57,989 nt of DNA from Synechococcus sp. CCY 0621 (GCF_019038465.1 NZ_JAFKRH010000039.1:1-57989); one strand, 5' to 3'; counted from the stretch's first letter, positions 38,655 to 46,927 are shown. Numbers and translations are program-made. The notes: generated by a model not told the origin, from the sequence alone.

Positions 38655-38872
38655 TGTTCAGACCGCGTGTATCCGTTCGAAAGGCCCACCTGGACGTTGG
38701 TTCTGAACCCCATCCCAGGGAGGGGGGTACCGATGGGCTCCGTAGGCCGGACGGTGCCGGAACTGCCGGGATTCTGCCCCCTGCGCCAGTCGGGCAGGCC
38801 CAGCGCAGGATTTCTCCACACTTCCACACCGCCGCAGGCCGATGCGGAGGCCGGCGCTGGTCGCTCCGGACC

Positions 38873-39700
38873 TCAGTGGGGGGCGCTCTCGGAGGGGGCC
38901 ATCACCTCGGTGATGACCCGGAAACCGGTGAGTTGGTGATCGCCGAAGGAGCGCAGGAAGGGCACGTCCGCCGCGTCCCTGCCCCGGGCGATCAGCACAC
39001 GACCGATGCGCGGCGTGTTGTAGCGGGCATCAAAGACATACCAGCGATCTTCGAGGAACGCCTCGAACCAGGCGGAGTAGTCGATCGGATCAGGCCGGGC
39101 TGCCACGCCCGTGTAACCCAGGTAGCCGGTGCAGTAGCGCGCCGGGATGTTGAGGCAACGGCAGAGGCTGATGGCCAGGTGGGCGAAATCCCGACAGACG
39201 CCGCGCCCCTCCCGCAGGGCGTCGTGGGCGGTCTTGTCGCTGCGGGCGGCGCCGTAGTCGAAGCGGAGCTGCTCATGCACCCAGTCGCAGATGGCCTGCA
39301 CCCGCGACCAGCCCGGCCGGACACCGCCGAAACGCCCCCAGGCAACCTGGGCCAGCCGATCGGTATCGCAGTAGCGGCTGGGGTTGAGGTAGGGGTAGGT
39401 CACGATCGGCAGCGCCGCCACCGGGCACTCCCCCACGTCCGCAGCCACCGGGTCAGGATGGCCATCATCGGCCACCACCACTTCAAACTTCAGCGTGGTG
39501 CTGCCGGCAGAGGCCATGAAGCGGCAGGCACGGTTGCCATCGGCATCGGTGAGGACCTCGGCGATGCGATCCGGGCTCAGCCACAACCGCTCCGGGCCGC
39601 GCCGATCCTCCAGGCGGCTGCCATGGGGATGGACCAGGGCCAGTACCGGCGTCGGGGCCCAGCAGGAGAGGGTCAGTTCGCAACCGAGCCGGATCAGCAT
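38873..39700 (-). CDS. Transglutaminase-like protein, His-to-Ser subfamily
   Basis: A 275-residue protein. The N-terminal part starts LIRLGCELTLSCWAPTPVLA, and the core has GRGVCRDFAHLAISLCRCLN (catalytic Cys). The His position reads DYSAWFEAFLEDRWYVFDAR, with Ser where classical enzymes have His, while RYNTPRIGRVLIARGRDAAD follows. This is a known variant subfamily of uncertain activity. It is the second transglutaminase-like gene in the window. Divergent from the Cys-rich 86-residue gene. Confidence 0.85.
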   Translation of the reverse strand: MLIRLGCELTLSCWAPTPVLALVHPHGSRLEDRRGPERLWLSPDRIAEVLTDADGNRACRFMASAGSTTLKFEVVVADDGHPDPVAADVGECPVAALPIVTYPYLNPSRYCDTDRLAQVAWGRFGGVRPGWSRVQAICDWVHEQLRFDYGAARSDKTAHDALREGRGVCRDFAHLAISLCRCLNIPARYCTGYLGYTGVAARPDPIDYSAWFEAFLEDRWYVFDARYNTPRIGRVLIARGRDAADVPFLRSFGDHQLTGFRVITEVMAPSESAPH

Positions 39701-39788
39701 GGAGAAGGCAAAAGAAACGGCGCGCTACCCCAAGCTCGATTGTGGACCCCCGGCAGGGAATCCGTGGCGACCCAGCCCAGAAAGTGTT

Positions 39789-39802
39789 AGTACAGTTGTA
39801 CT
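39789..39802 (+). promoter_or_regulatory. Perfect LexA-type SOS box
   Basis: The 14-mer AGTACAGTTGTACT is a perfect inverted repeat and matches the cyanobacterial consensus RGTACNNNDGTWCB exactly. It ends 12 bp before the ATG at 39815 and 89 bp from the divergent start at 39700. The spacing to the start codon and the TGTACTGC sequence resemble the box at 1298-1311. It most likely represses the Cys-rich gene. Confidence 0.75.
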
Positions 39803-39814
39803 GCACGCCTGGCC

Positions 39815-40075
39815 ATGTCCGTCACCCCGCAAGCCCCCCTGGCTCTCACCTCCTGGCCCTATCTGGGACCGGAGCGTCTGCTGCCCAGCCGCAGCCGTCA
39901 GGTCTGCCTCACCTGCCACTGGTTTCGTCACCACGCCGACGCCGACAGCCTCCCCCTGCTCAGCTGCCAGTGGCATCAGGCCCTGATCTGCCACGGTGAC
40001 CACCTCACCCAGCGCTGTCCCCGCTGGATCGAGCCGCTCCAGGTCGGCGGTGGCTGGTGCCCGGAAGCCTCCTGA
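39815..40075 (+). CDS. Small Cys/His-rich protein under a LexA-type box
   Basis: An 86-residue protein. The middle is rich in Cys and His: CLTCHWFRHHADADSLPLLS, then CQWHQALICHGDHLTQRC, suitable for binding one or two zinc ions. N-terminal TSWPYLGPERLLPSRSRQ is probably structured. No catalytic motif is seen. The immediate upstream LexA-type box points to an SOS response role, but the actual function is unknown. The ABC transporter operon follows. Confidence 0.75.
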   Translation: MSVTPQAPLALTSWPYLGPERLLPSRSRQVCLTCHWFRHHADADSLPLLSCQWHQALICHGDHLTQRCPRWIEPLQVGGGWCPEAS

Positions 40076-40131
40076 ACACCTCCTGGAAGCACCACCCTCG
40101 ATAGGCTGGATTCCACCCCAAGCCCGTCCGC

Positions 40132-41115
40132 ATGGCCATCGTCCGCGCGCAGGGCCTCGGCAAGACCTACCGGGTGGCCGACAAGCAACCCGGACTGGCC
40201 GGCACCCTGCGTCACTTCGTGAACCGCCGCGAGCGCCTGATCGCGGCGGTTCAGGACGTGAGTTTCGCCATCGAGCCCGGCGAATTCGTCGGCTTTCTCG
40301 GGGCCAACGGCGCCGGCAAGACCACCACCCTCAAGATGCTCACGGGGCTGATCCACCCCACCAGCGGCACGGTGGAGGTGGCCGGCTGTGTGCCCCATCG
40401 CCGCCAGGCGGCCTTCCTCGGCCAGATCACCCTGGTGATGGGCCAGAAGCAGCAGCTGATCTGGGATCTGCCGCCGCTGGATTCCCTGCGGGTCAACGCC
40501 GCCGTCTACGGCATCCCCCCAGCGGAAAGCCGGCGTCGCATCGACGAGCTGGCCGACATGCTCGAACTCGGAGACGAGCTGCGCCGGCCGGTGCGCAAGC
40601 TCTCCCTCGGCCAGCGGATGAAGGCGGAGCTCCTGGCGGCCCTGCTGCACCGGCCGGCGGTGCTGTTCCTGGATGAACCCACCCTGGGGCTGGATGTGAA
40701 CGCCCAGGCCCGGGTGCGCAGTTTTCTGGCCGATTACAACCGCCGCTTCGGCGCCACCGTGCTGCTCACCAGCCATTACATGGCCGACATCACCGCCCTC
40801 TGCCCCCGGGTGCTGCTGATCCATGAGGGGCGCCTCTTCTACGACGGCAGCCTGGAGACGCTCACCCAGCGCCTGGCCCCCTGCCGCGAGGTGCGCCTCG
40901 AGCTGCATGCGCCCCTGGGGGCCGACGTCTTCGCCAGCTACGGCGACGTGGAGGCCATCGAGGGCCGGGAGGTGCGGCTGCTGATCCCGAGGGAACGGCT
41001 CACCGAGCAGGTGGGACGGCTGCTGGCCGACCTGGCCGTGGTCGATCTTTCCGTGTCTGACCCACCGATCGAGGACATCATCGGCCGCCTCTTCCACCGG
41101 GGGGCCCTGGCATGA
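40132..41115 (+). CDS. ABC-2 type transporter, ATPase subunit
   Basis: A 327-residue ATPase. Walker A is GANGAGKTT near residue 57, the signature is LSLGQRMKAELLAAL, Walker B is VLFLDEPTLGLD and the switch His is in LLTSHYMADI. The C-terminal stretch (about 220-327) is the extension typical of ABC-2 subunits (COG4586). It drives export by the two permeases encoded next. The stop overlaps the next start (ATGA), inside an 18 bp tandem duplication. Confidence 0.92.
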   Translation: MAIVRAQGLGKTYRVADKQPGLAGTLRHFVNRRERLIAAVQDVSFAIEPGEFVGFLGANGAGKTTTLKMLTGLIHPTSGTVEVAGCVPHRRQAAFLGQITLVMGQKQQLIWDLPPLDSLRVNAAVYGIPPAESRRRIDELADMLELGDELRRPVRKLSLGQRMKAELLAALLHRPAVLFLDEPTLGLDVNAQARVRSFLADYNRRFGATVLLTSHYMADITALCPRVLLIHEGRLFYDGSLETLTQRLAPCREVRLELHAPLGADVFASYGDVEAIEGREVRLLIPRERLTEQVGRLLADLAVVDLSVSDPPIEDIIGRLFHRGALA

Positions 41116-41134
41116 GAGGGGGCCCTGGCATGAG
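41100..41134 (+). repeat. 18 bp tandem duplication spanning a gene junction
   Basis: GGGGGCCCTGGCATGAG occurs twice (41100-41116 and 41118-41134) with an 18 bp period. Each copy carries an ATG in the permease frame (41112 and 41130), so the permease has two equivalent starts six codons apart. The first overlaps the ATPase stop. Confidence 0.9.
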
Positions 41135-41942
41135 GCCTCCCCTCGCTCAGCGGCTGGGCCATGCGCGCCGTATCGCTGCGGTGCTGCTCTCCAGCCAGTA
41201 CGCCTACATGCTCGAGTACCGGGCCGAGATCGTGCTCTGGGCCCTCTCGGGGGTACTGCCCTTCATCATGCTGGGCCTGTGGAGCGCCGTCGATGCCGGC
41301 GGCGGGCTGGGGATGAGCTCCCTGCAGCTGGCCCGCTACTTCCTGTCGGCCTTCGTGGTGCGTCAGTTCACGATCGTGTGGGTGATGTACACCTTCGAGG
41401 AGGACAACCTCACCGGCCGCCTCTCGCCCTACCTGCTTCAACCCCTGCCCCTGGTGTGGCGCTACGTGGCCGCCCACCTGTCTGAGCAGGCCACCCGGCT
41501 GCCGTTCGTGGCGATGCTGGTGGGGCTGTTCTTCCTTCTGTACCCCGCCGCCTTCTGGTGGCCGTCGTTGGCGTCGGTGCTGCTGGCGATGCTGGCCACC
41601 CTGGCCGCCTTCGCCCTGCGCTTCCTGATGCAGTTCACCCTGACGATGGTGTGCTTCTGGAGCGAGAAGGCCAGCGCCCTGGAACGGCTCCTCTACCTCC
41701 CCTACCTCTATCTCTCCGGGTTGGTGGCCCCCCTGGCGCTCTATCCCGAGGGGGTGCGCAACTTCGCCTTCTGGACCCCCTTCCCCTACATGGTCGATGT
41801 GCCCGCCAGGATCCTGGCCGGTGAGACCGTGCCGGTGCTGCAGAGCTTCGCGGCGATGGCCGCCTGGGCCGCCCTGCTGCTGCCGATCAACCTGCTGCTG
41901 TGGCGCCGGGGGCTGCGCCACTATTCGGCCATGGGGGCCTGA
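41112..41942 (+). CDS. ABC-2 type permease, first subunit
   Basis: A 276-residue integral membrane protein with about six helices (LWALSGVLPFIMLGLWSAVD, LVGLFFLLYPAAFWWPSLAS, LLYLPYLYLSGLVAPLALYP), matching the COG4587 permease family. Exported substrate unknown. Two starts are possible, 41112 or 41130, because of the duplication; the second lacks overlap with the ATPase stop. The stop shares a base with the next start. Confidence 0.88.
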   Translation: MRGGPGMRPPLAQRLGHARRIAAVLLSSQYAYMLEYRAEIVLWALSGVLPFIMLGLWSAVDAGGGLGMSSLQLARYFLSAFVVRQFTIVWVMYTFEEDNLTGRLSPYLLQPLPLVWRYVAAHLSEQATRLPFVAMLVGLFFLLYPAAFWWPSLASVLLAMLATLAAFALRFLMQFTLTMVCFWSEKASALERLLYLPYLYLSGLVAPLALYPEGVRNFAFWTPFPYMVDVPARILAGETVPVLQSFAAMAAWAALLLPINLLLWRRGLRHYSAMGA

Positions 41943-42730
41943 TGGGCAGGTACCTCTCCACCCTGCGCATCTTCTGGATCGCCTCGCTGACGGCGGAACT
42001 GGAATACAAGGCCAACTTCGTCATTGAGCTGGTGGCCACGGCCGGCAATCTGGTCGGCAGCATCTTTGTGCTGTCGCTCTTCTATGGACGCGGCCAGTCG
42101 CTGGGGGGCTGGAGCTGGGAGGGGGCCCTGGTGGTGCTGGGGGTCTACACCCTGCTGGAGGGGGTCACCAGCACGCTGCTGCAGCCCAACCTCAGCACGA
42201 TCGTGGCCCACGTGCGCACCGGCAGCCTCGATTTCGTCCTGCTCAAACCGATCGACAGTCAGTTCTGGCTGTCGGCCCGCACCTTCTCCCCCTGGGGACT
42301 GCCCGGCATCGCCCTGGGGGCCGCTCTGATCGGCTACGCCGCCTGGAAGGCCGGCGCCACACCATCGCCCCCCACCCTGCTGGCGGCGGCCCTGATGCTG
42401 GTCGCCAGCCTTCTGATCCTCTACAGCCTCTGGTTCGTGCTGGCGGCCAGCAGCATCTGGTTCGTGAAAATCTGGAACGCCACCGAGGTGCTGCGCAGCG
42501 TGCTGGTGGCGGGCCGGTTTCCGGTGAGTGCCTTCCCGGCCGGGTTGCGGGCCTTCTTCACCTTCGTTGTGCCAGTGGCCTTCCTCACCACCGTGCCCGC
42601 CGAGGCGATCCTGGGTCGGGCCTCAGGCCCCTGGCTGCTGGCGGGCGGCGCCGTGGCCGCTGGCTCCATGGCGCTGAGCCGTTGGTTCTGGCAGTTCGCC
42701 CTGCGCTTCTACACCTCCGCCTCCAGCTGA
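41942..42730 (+). CDS. ABC-2 type permease, second subunit
   Basis: A 262-residue membrane protein starting MGRYLSTLRIFWIASLTAEL, with helices such as FVIELVATAGNLVGSIFVLS and LMLVASLLILYSLWFVLAAS; it matches the COG3694 partner. With the ATPase and first permease it completes a heterodimeric exporter. Its ATG overlaps the previous stop by one base and its own stop abuts the PfkB gene start, so these genes are one operon. Confidence 0.88.
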   Translation: MGRYLSTLRIFWIASLTAELEYKANFVIELVATAGNLVGSIFVLSLFYGRGQSLGGWSWEGALVVLGVYTLLEGVTSTLLQPNLSTIVAHVRTGSLDFVLLKPIDSQFWLSARTFSPWGLPGIALGAALIGYAAWKAGATPSPPTLLAAALMLVASLLILYSLWFVLAASSIWFVKIWNATEVLRSVLVAGRFPVSAFPAGLRAFFTFVVPVAFLTTVPAEAILGRASGPWLLAGGAVAAGSMALSRWFWQFALRFYTSASS

Positions 42731-43606
42731 ATGGAGCCGCTCCTTCCCCTTCCCCTCGACGCCCTGCCGCCCCTGCCAGCCCTGACCCTGGCGGTGGTCG
42801 GCCATGTGGAGATGGTGAGCTTCATTGGCGTTGAGCACCTGCCGGCGGCCGGGGAGATCCTCCACGCCAACGATTTCTGTGAGCTTCCCGCCGGCGGTGG
42901 TGCCGTGGTGGCGGTGCAGATGGCCCGCCTCACGGGGCAGCGCATTCCGTTCTTCACCGCGCTGGGCAACGACGGGATGGGGCGCCGGGCCGCCGCGGAA
43001 CTTGAGGCACTGGGGCTGGAGTTGCACATCGCCTGGCGGGAGGCCCCGACCCGGCGGGGGATCACCTTCATCGACACCGGCGGCGAGCGCACGATCACGG
43101 TGATCGGCGAGCGGCTGATGCCCACCGCCGCCGATGGGCTGCCGTGGCAGCGGCTGGCCGGGGCCGACGGCGTGTTCGTCACGGCCACCGATGCGGCTGG
43201 CCTGCGGCTGGCACGGCGGGCCCGGGTGCTGGCCGCCACGCCACGGGTGCGGCTGGCGACCCTGCGGCAGGCGGGCGTGAGCCTCGACGCCCTGATCGGC
43301 AGCGCCGCCGATCCCGGCGAGGTCTACCGGCCGGGGGATCTGGAGCCGGCACCATCGCTCTACATCGGCACCGAGGCCGAAAGGGGCGGGGTGCTGGAGC
43401 CCGGTGGCCGCTATGCCGCCGTACCGCGCCAGGGCCCCGTGCTGGATGCCTACGGCGCCGGCGACAGCTTTGCCGCTGGTGTCACCACGGCCCTGGCTGC
43501 CGGCTGGAGCCTCCAGGACACCATCAGCCTCGGCGCCCAGTGCGGCGCCGCCTGTCTCGATGGCCGCGGACCCTACGCCAGCCAACTGCAGCTCAGGCGT
43601 TGCTGA
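42731..43606 (+). CDS. PfkB-family sugar kinase
   Basis: A 291-residue ribokinase-fold kinase. N-terminal ALTLAVVGHVEMVSFIGVEH, the substrate-side GGGAVVAVQMARLTGQRIPF, and the C-terminal anion-hole and catalytic motif GPVLDAYGAGDSFAAGV are clear (Asp in DSFAAG is the base). The sugar or nucleoside substrate cannot be read. It starts directly after the permease stop, suggesting a functional link. Overlaps the convergent glyoxalase-like gene by 14 bp. Confidence 0.9.
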   Translation: MEPLLPLPLDALPPLPALTLAVVGHVEMVSFIGVEHLPAAGEILHANDFCELPAGGGAVVAVQMARLTGQRIPFFTALGNDGMGRRAAAELEALGLELHIAWREAPTRRGITFIDTGGERTITVIGERLMPTAADGLPWQRLAGADGVFVTATDAAGLRLARRARVLAATPRVRLATLRQAGVSLDALIGSAADPGEVYRPGDLEPAPSLYIGTEAERGGVLEPGGRYAAVPRQGPVLDAYGAGDSFAAGVTTALAAGWSLQDTISLGAQCGAACLDGRGPYASQLQLRRC

Positions 43607-43985
43607 CCAGGAGCAGCAGCCGGTTGCCCTCCGGATCGGCCAGCCAGGCCTCGGCGCCGAAGGGTTCCTGCCGCGGCGGCTCCACCAGCGCCGCCCCCAG
43701 GGGCAGGACGGTCTTGAGCCAGTCGTTGAGCACCTGCAGGGGCGGGTTCTGCCCCGCCGGGCGGGAGAAGCAGAGGGCCAGCCGGCCCTCGCCGCGGGGA
43801 CGGGGACGCCGGCGGGACGGGGCGTAGATCTCCAGCCGCCCCTCGCCTGGCCCCTGCAAGCGCCAGTGGCGGGCACTGGCGCCCACCAGGGGAGTGGTCT
43901 GCAGCAGGGCGCCGTAGAAGACGGCCAGACGCTCGGGGTCGTCGGCGGCCAGCACCAGGAAGGGGGGTGGAACGGCAGGGGGCAT
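43593..43985 (-). CDS. Glyoxalase/bleomycin-resistance family protein
   Basis: A 130-residue VOC-fold protein. FLVLAADDPERLAVFYGALL opens the first beta-alpha-beta module, LEIYAPSRRR follows, and the second ends FGAEAWLADPEGNRLLLLV, with the Glu position of the metal site uncertain. The substrate is unknown. The ATG at 43985 begins the conserved part; the longer frame upstream overlaps the methyltransferase gene and is rejected. Confidence 0.8.
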   Translation of the reverse strand: MPPAVPPPFLVLAADDPERLAVFYGALLQTTPLVGASARHWRLQGPGEGRLEIYAPSRRRPRPRGEGRLALCFSRPAGQNPPLQVLNDWLKTVLPLGAALVEPPRQEPFGAEAWLADPEGNRLLLLVSNA

Positions 43986-44051
43986 GGCGGAAAGCGCCGC
44001 CTTGGGCGCCGCGATTCGCCACCATGGCAGGAGAACGGACTCCCGAGGGCC

Positions 44052-44705
44052 ATGGCGGTGCTGGTGCTGAACGAGGCGGAGCGGCGCAAGCTGGACGGCA
44101 CCGACGACGCCCTCTTCTATGCCGAGCCGCGCTACGTCCAGCACCTCGACGGCGCCTTCCGCCGCCGGCTCACGGCGCTCTATCGCGAGCGGATCCCCCC
44201 CTGTGCGGTGGTGCTGGACCTGATGAGCAGCTGGGTGAGTCACCTGCCCGAGGAGATCCGCTACGAAGAGGTGATCGGCCACGGCCTCAACGGGGCCGAG
44301 CTGGCGGCGAACCCCCGCCTGGATCGGCACTGGCTGCAGAACCTCAACCAGGACCAGCGGCTTCCCCTGGCGGACGCCAGCGTGGATGCGGTGCTGATGG
44401 TGGCGGGCTGGCAGTACCTGCAACGGCCCGAACCGGTGGCGGCCGAACTGCTGCGGGTGGTGCGCCCCGCCGGCCAGGTGATCGTGGCCTTCTCCAACCG
44501 GATGTTCTTCCAGAAGGCGCCCCAGGTCTGGACGGACGGCAGCGACCGTGATCACCTCGCCTACATCAGCCGGGTGCTGCAGGCCCAGGGCTGGCCGGCG
44601 CCGCAGCTGATCGCCGAGTCGACGCGGGCCGAGGGCCCCCAGGGCTGGCTGGGGGGACAGGGAGATCCGTTCTTTGCCGTCGTGGCCGAAAAGCCTGCGC
44701 CCTAG
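44052..44705 (+). CDS. SAM-dependent methyltransferase-like protein
   Basis: A 217-residue protein. It has VVLDLMSSWVSHLPEE in the SAM-binding motif I position, a weak version of the usual glycine loop. DASVDAVLMVAGWQYLQRPE and ELLRVVRPAGQVIVAFSNRM match motifs of class I methyltransferases (type 11). The substrate is unknown. Start at 44052 (MAVLVLNEAERRKLDGTDDA); divergent from the glyoxalase-like gene. Confidence 0.8.
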   Translation: MAVLVLNEAERRKLDGTDDALFYAEPRYVQHLDGAFRRRLTALYRERIPPCAVVLDLMSSWVSHLPEEIRYEEVIGHGLNGAELAANPRLDRHWLQNLNQDQRLPLADASVDAVLMVAGWQYLQRPEPVAAELLRVVRPAGQVIVAFSNRMFFQKAPQVWTDGSDRDHLAYISRVLQAQGWPAPQLIAESTRAEGPQGWLGGQGDPFFAVVAEKPAP

Positions 44706-44714
44706 GCCCGCCCC

Positions 44715-45305
44715 ATGCCCGACGCCATGCCAGCCGCTTCAGACTCCCTGCCGCCGTGGCGCCCACTGCTGCGCGGGGCGCTGGAGCGCCAGGGACGTTC
44801 TTCTCCCCAGGCCCGCTGGCTGCAGCTGGCCAGCCTGGCGGCGGACGGCACCCCGAGGGTGCGGACCCTGGTGTTCCGCTGCTGGGCCGGGGGAGCGGCC
44901 ATGGATTTGCTCACCGACCGCCGCAGCGCCAAAAGCGGTGAACTGAAAGGGAAGGCACCGCTGGAGCTTTGCTGGGTGCTGCCGAAGGCCCGCTGCCAGT
45001 TCCGTCTCAGGGGCCGGCGGCTGCCGCTTGCGGGCGAGGAGGAACGGCAGGCCCTGGATCGCCACTGGCAGGCCCTCACCCCCAGAGGCCGGGCCCTCTG
45101 GGGCTGGCCGGCGCCGGGGGAACCGCTGCAGGCGGACGCGCCATTCCCGCGGGAACTCGATGACGGCGCCCCGAGACCGGTGCACTTCGAGCTGGTGCGG
45201 GTGCAGCTGCAGCAGGTGGAACTGCTGGAGCTGCAGGGTCACCCGCACCGGCGCCGCTGCTGGCGCGCCAGCAACGGCTGGCAGGAGGAACGGCTGAATC
45301 CGTGA
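44715..45305 (+). CDS. Pyridoxamine-phosphate-oxidase-like FMN-binding protein
   Basis: A 196-residue split-barrel protein. QARWLQLASLAADGTPRVRT and FRCWAGGAAMDLLTDRRSAK match the Alr4036-like PNPOx family of cyanobacteria, and LCWVLPKARCQFRLRGR continues it. It likely binds FMN; the reaction is not known and may not be pyridoxal phosphate synthesis. It follows the methyltransferase gene by 9 bp on the same strand. Confidence 0.85.
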   Translation: MPDAMPAASDSLPPWRPLLRGALERQGRSSPQARWLQLASLAADGTPRVRTLVFRCWAGGAAMDLLTDRRSAKSGELKGKAPLELCWVLPKARCQFRLRGRRLPLAGEEERQALDRHWQALTPRGRALWGWPAPGEPLQADAPFPRELDDGAPRPVHFELVRVQLQQVELLELQGHPHRRRCWRASNGWQEERLNP

Positions 45306-45333
45306 GGGCCAACGCCCGGTCGAGCGTCCACGT

Positions 45334-45351
45334 TTAACAGATCTTTACATT
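45334..45351 (+). promoter_or_regulatory. HLR1-like (RpaB) motif upstream of the DUF2973 gene
   Basis: TTAACAGATCTTTACATT fits the HLR1 direct repeat (K TTACA WW, two bases, K TTACA WW) with two mismatches, both in the left half. It ends 24 bp before the ATG at 45376. RpaB binds HLR1 at high-light-regulated promoters in cyanobacteria. The function here is inferred. Confidence 0.55.
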
Positions 45352-45375
45352 AGGCTGGGTCAAAGCGAGAAATCC

Positions 45376-45588
45376 ATGCTGGAAGCCCTGTTCCCCATCG
45401 TTTACATGGTCAGCTTCGCGGTGATCGCTGGCGGCGCCTTTGCCCTGATGACCCAGAATCTGCGCAGCGCTTCGACCATGCCGGCCAAGCGTCCCTCCCA
45501 TCCCGAAGCCCCCGCCCCGGGCGAAGACGTGCTGTATGTGGACCTCAGCCGCGAACGGCTCGAGCAGCTCTACGAACAGGCCAGCTGA
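45376..45588 (+). CDS. DUF2973-like small membrane protein
   Basis: A 70-residue protein with one membrane helix (IVYMVSFAVIAGGAFALMTQ) and a soluble tail ending VLYVDLSRERLEQLYEQAS, which fits the DUF2973 pattern. Function unknown. An HLR1-like motif just upstream suggests light-dependent expression. It converges with the 258-residue hypothetical gene. Confidence 0.7.
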   Translation: MLEALFPIVYMVSFAVIAGGAFALMTQNLRSASTMPAKRPSHPEAPAPGEDVLYVDLSRERLEQLYEQAS

Positions 45589-45596
45589 AGGGACCC

Positions 45597-46373
45597 TCAG
45601 CCGGGGAACACCGTGATGCTGGACGTTTCCCGGTAATTGTCATCCGCCATGCTGTCGACCCGAAAGGAGGTCCAGGTGGCAAAGGGCTCGGGATCACTGG
45701 CGGTCACCGGCCATTCGATGCGGCGGGTTTGGTAGGTCAGACCAACGCAGGTCAAGGCCTGATCGTCGGCCATCAGCGACCAGAGAAGCCGCAGGTCGCT
45801 GCGCTCATAGGGAATGCTCTGCTCCTGAATGCACGGATCGGCGGGATATCCAGGCGAAAGCTCCAGGGACCGCTGGTTTTCCCAGCAGAGATAGTCGCCG
45901 TTTTCGGTGGGATAGAACCAGCAGGTTTCGTTGTCGGCGTCTCGCAGGGAAAACTGGTCGAGACAGCGAATGGACGTGATGGCCAGGCGATCCACCGGGT
46001 GGCCGGTGCTTCCCTGAAGCTCCTCACCATTGAGCTCGTAGGCGCCGAGCCAGAGGCAGCGGGGCTCCAGGTGGGGCACGACGGCATCACAGATCAGCCG
46101 GCGGACCGGGCCCGCCTCCGCGGAGGGGATGGGATCCTCCTGGCAGGGATCGGTGCGAAGGGGCTCGAACGGATCGGCGCCACTGACGTTGGCCTGACCC
46201 GAAGCGACCAGCTCATCGAGGCTCAGCTCGGGTGGCGTCGCTGTGCGGAACATGCGCAGGGCAATGCCACTACCGACGCCAAGGCGCTGTGCCGCCAGGA
46301 GATCGGCCCAGGCGGCGCCATCGCCGGGCAGGGCTCCTTCCGGGGCCAGTACAAAGACAAGAGCGTGCGCCAT
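45597..46373 (-). CDS. Cyanobacterial hypothetical protein
   Basis: A 258-residue protein. The N-terminus is mildly hydrophobic (MAHALVFVLAPEGALPGDGA), not a clear signal peptide. Several Cys are spread along it (LICDAVVPHLEPRCLWLGAY, RCLDQFSL, CWFYPTENGDYLCWENQR, CIQEQS), which would suit a disulfide-bonded extracytoplasmic protein. The family is not recognised. It lies downstream of the hli gene on the same strand. Confidence 0.65.
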   Translation of the reverse strand: MAHALVFVLAPEGALPGDGAAWADLLAAQRLGVGSGIALRMFRTATPPELSLDELVASGQANVSGADPFEPLRTDPCQEDPIPSAEAGPVRRLICDAVVPHLEPRCLWLGAYELNGEELQGSTGHPVDRLAITSIRCLDQFSLRDADNETCWFYPTENGDYLCWENQRSLELSPGYPADPCIQEQSIPYERSDLRLLWSLMADDQALTCVGLTYQTRRIEWPVTASDPEPFATWTSFRVDSMADDNYRETSSITVFPG

Positions 46374-46455
46374 GGCGGGTCGGGGTGAACGCTGCAGACA
46401 TCAAAGCCCGGATGGCAGAACCACCCGGGCTGAAGCAGGCGAACCTTCCGGTGAA

Positions 46456-46599
46456 TCAGCCGAGGCCGATCTGGGCAAGGATGCCCTGGCCGGTGAGGAT
46501 TTCGGTGCCGAGGCCGATCACGAAACCGAGCATGGCAAGACGGCCGTTCCAGGTTTCAGCGAAAGCGACGAAGCCGAAGCGGGTGGTGGAGTCGGTCAT
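46456..46599 (-). CDS. hli: High-light-inducible protein (Hli)
   Basis: A 47-residue single-helix protein of the chlorophyll a/b-binding superfamily. The motif ETWNGRLAMLGFVIGLGTEI carries the Glu and Asn-Gly-Arg-Leu-Ala-Met residues that bind chlorophyll and hold the helix in the membrane. Such proteins protect photosystem II assembly and dissipate energy. Too short for a simple frame search. An HLR1-like motif lies 31 bp upstream (46630-46647). Confidence 0.92.
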   Translation of the reverse strand: MTDSTTRFGFVAFAETWNGRLAMLGFVIGLGTEILTGQGILAQIGLG

Positions 46600-46629
46600 G
46601 GAAGGAGTTTGTTTGCGAAACTTGAAGGG

Positions 46630-46647
46630 AGTGTAAACGATCGTGAA
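46630..46647 (-). promoter_or_regulatory. HLR1-like (RpaB) motif upstream of hli
   Basis: Read on the minus strand, TTCACGATCGTTTACACT fits the HLR1 repeat with three mismatches. It ends 31 bp before the hli start. Hli genes are known RpaB targets, which makes this assignment plausible despite the mismatches. Confidence 0.5.
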
Positions 46648-46662
46648 GCGTTGTGACTGTCG

Positions 46663-46923
46663 TCAGCGATGCCGTTGACGACCCAGGGGCTCGATCCATT
46701 CCTCCAGCACCCCTGGGGTGGGCGACTCAGGGCACGGGGTATCGGCAGACACCAGGCGGCAGCCCAGCTGGATGTCGCCCTGATCGAGCAGGCGACCGAG
46801 CCTCAGGGCAGTGGCCTCCTCCAGACGGGAGAAACGGTCCTGCCCGTGGGTGAGCCAGGTGAGTTCGGTGGGGGTGATGATCCCAGTGGCCAGGGATTCC
46901 AGGTAGAGCTCGCCGACCGTCAT
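46663..46923 (-). CDS. Small conserved cyanobacterial protein upstream of hli
   Basis: An 86-residue protein. MTVGELYLESLATGIITPTE, DRFSRLEEATALRLGRLLDQ and IQLGCRLV form a compact helical domain that I recall as conserved in picocyanobacteria; function unknown. It lies upstream of hli on the same strand. An HLR1-like motif sits directly before its start at 46923. Confidence 0.72.
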   Translation of the reverse strand: MTVGELYLESLATGIITPTELTWLTHGQDRFSRLEEATALRLGRLLDQGDIQLGCRLVSADTPCPESPTPGVLEEWIEPLGRQRHR

Positions 46924-46927
46924 GACT

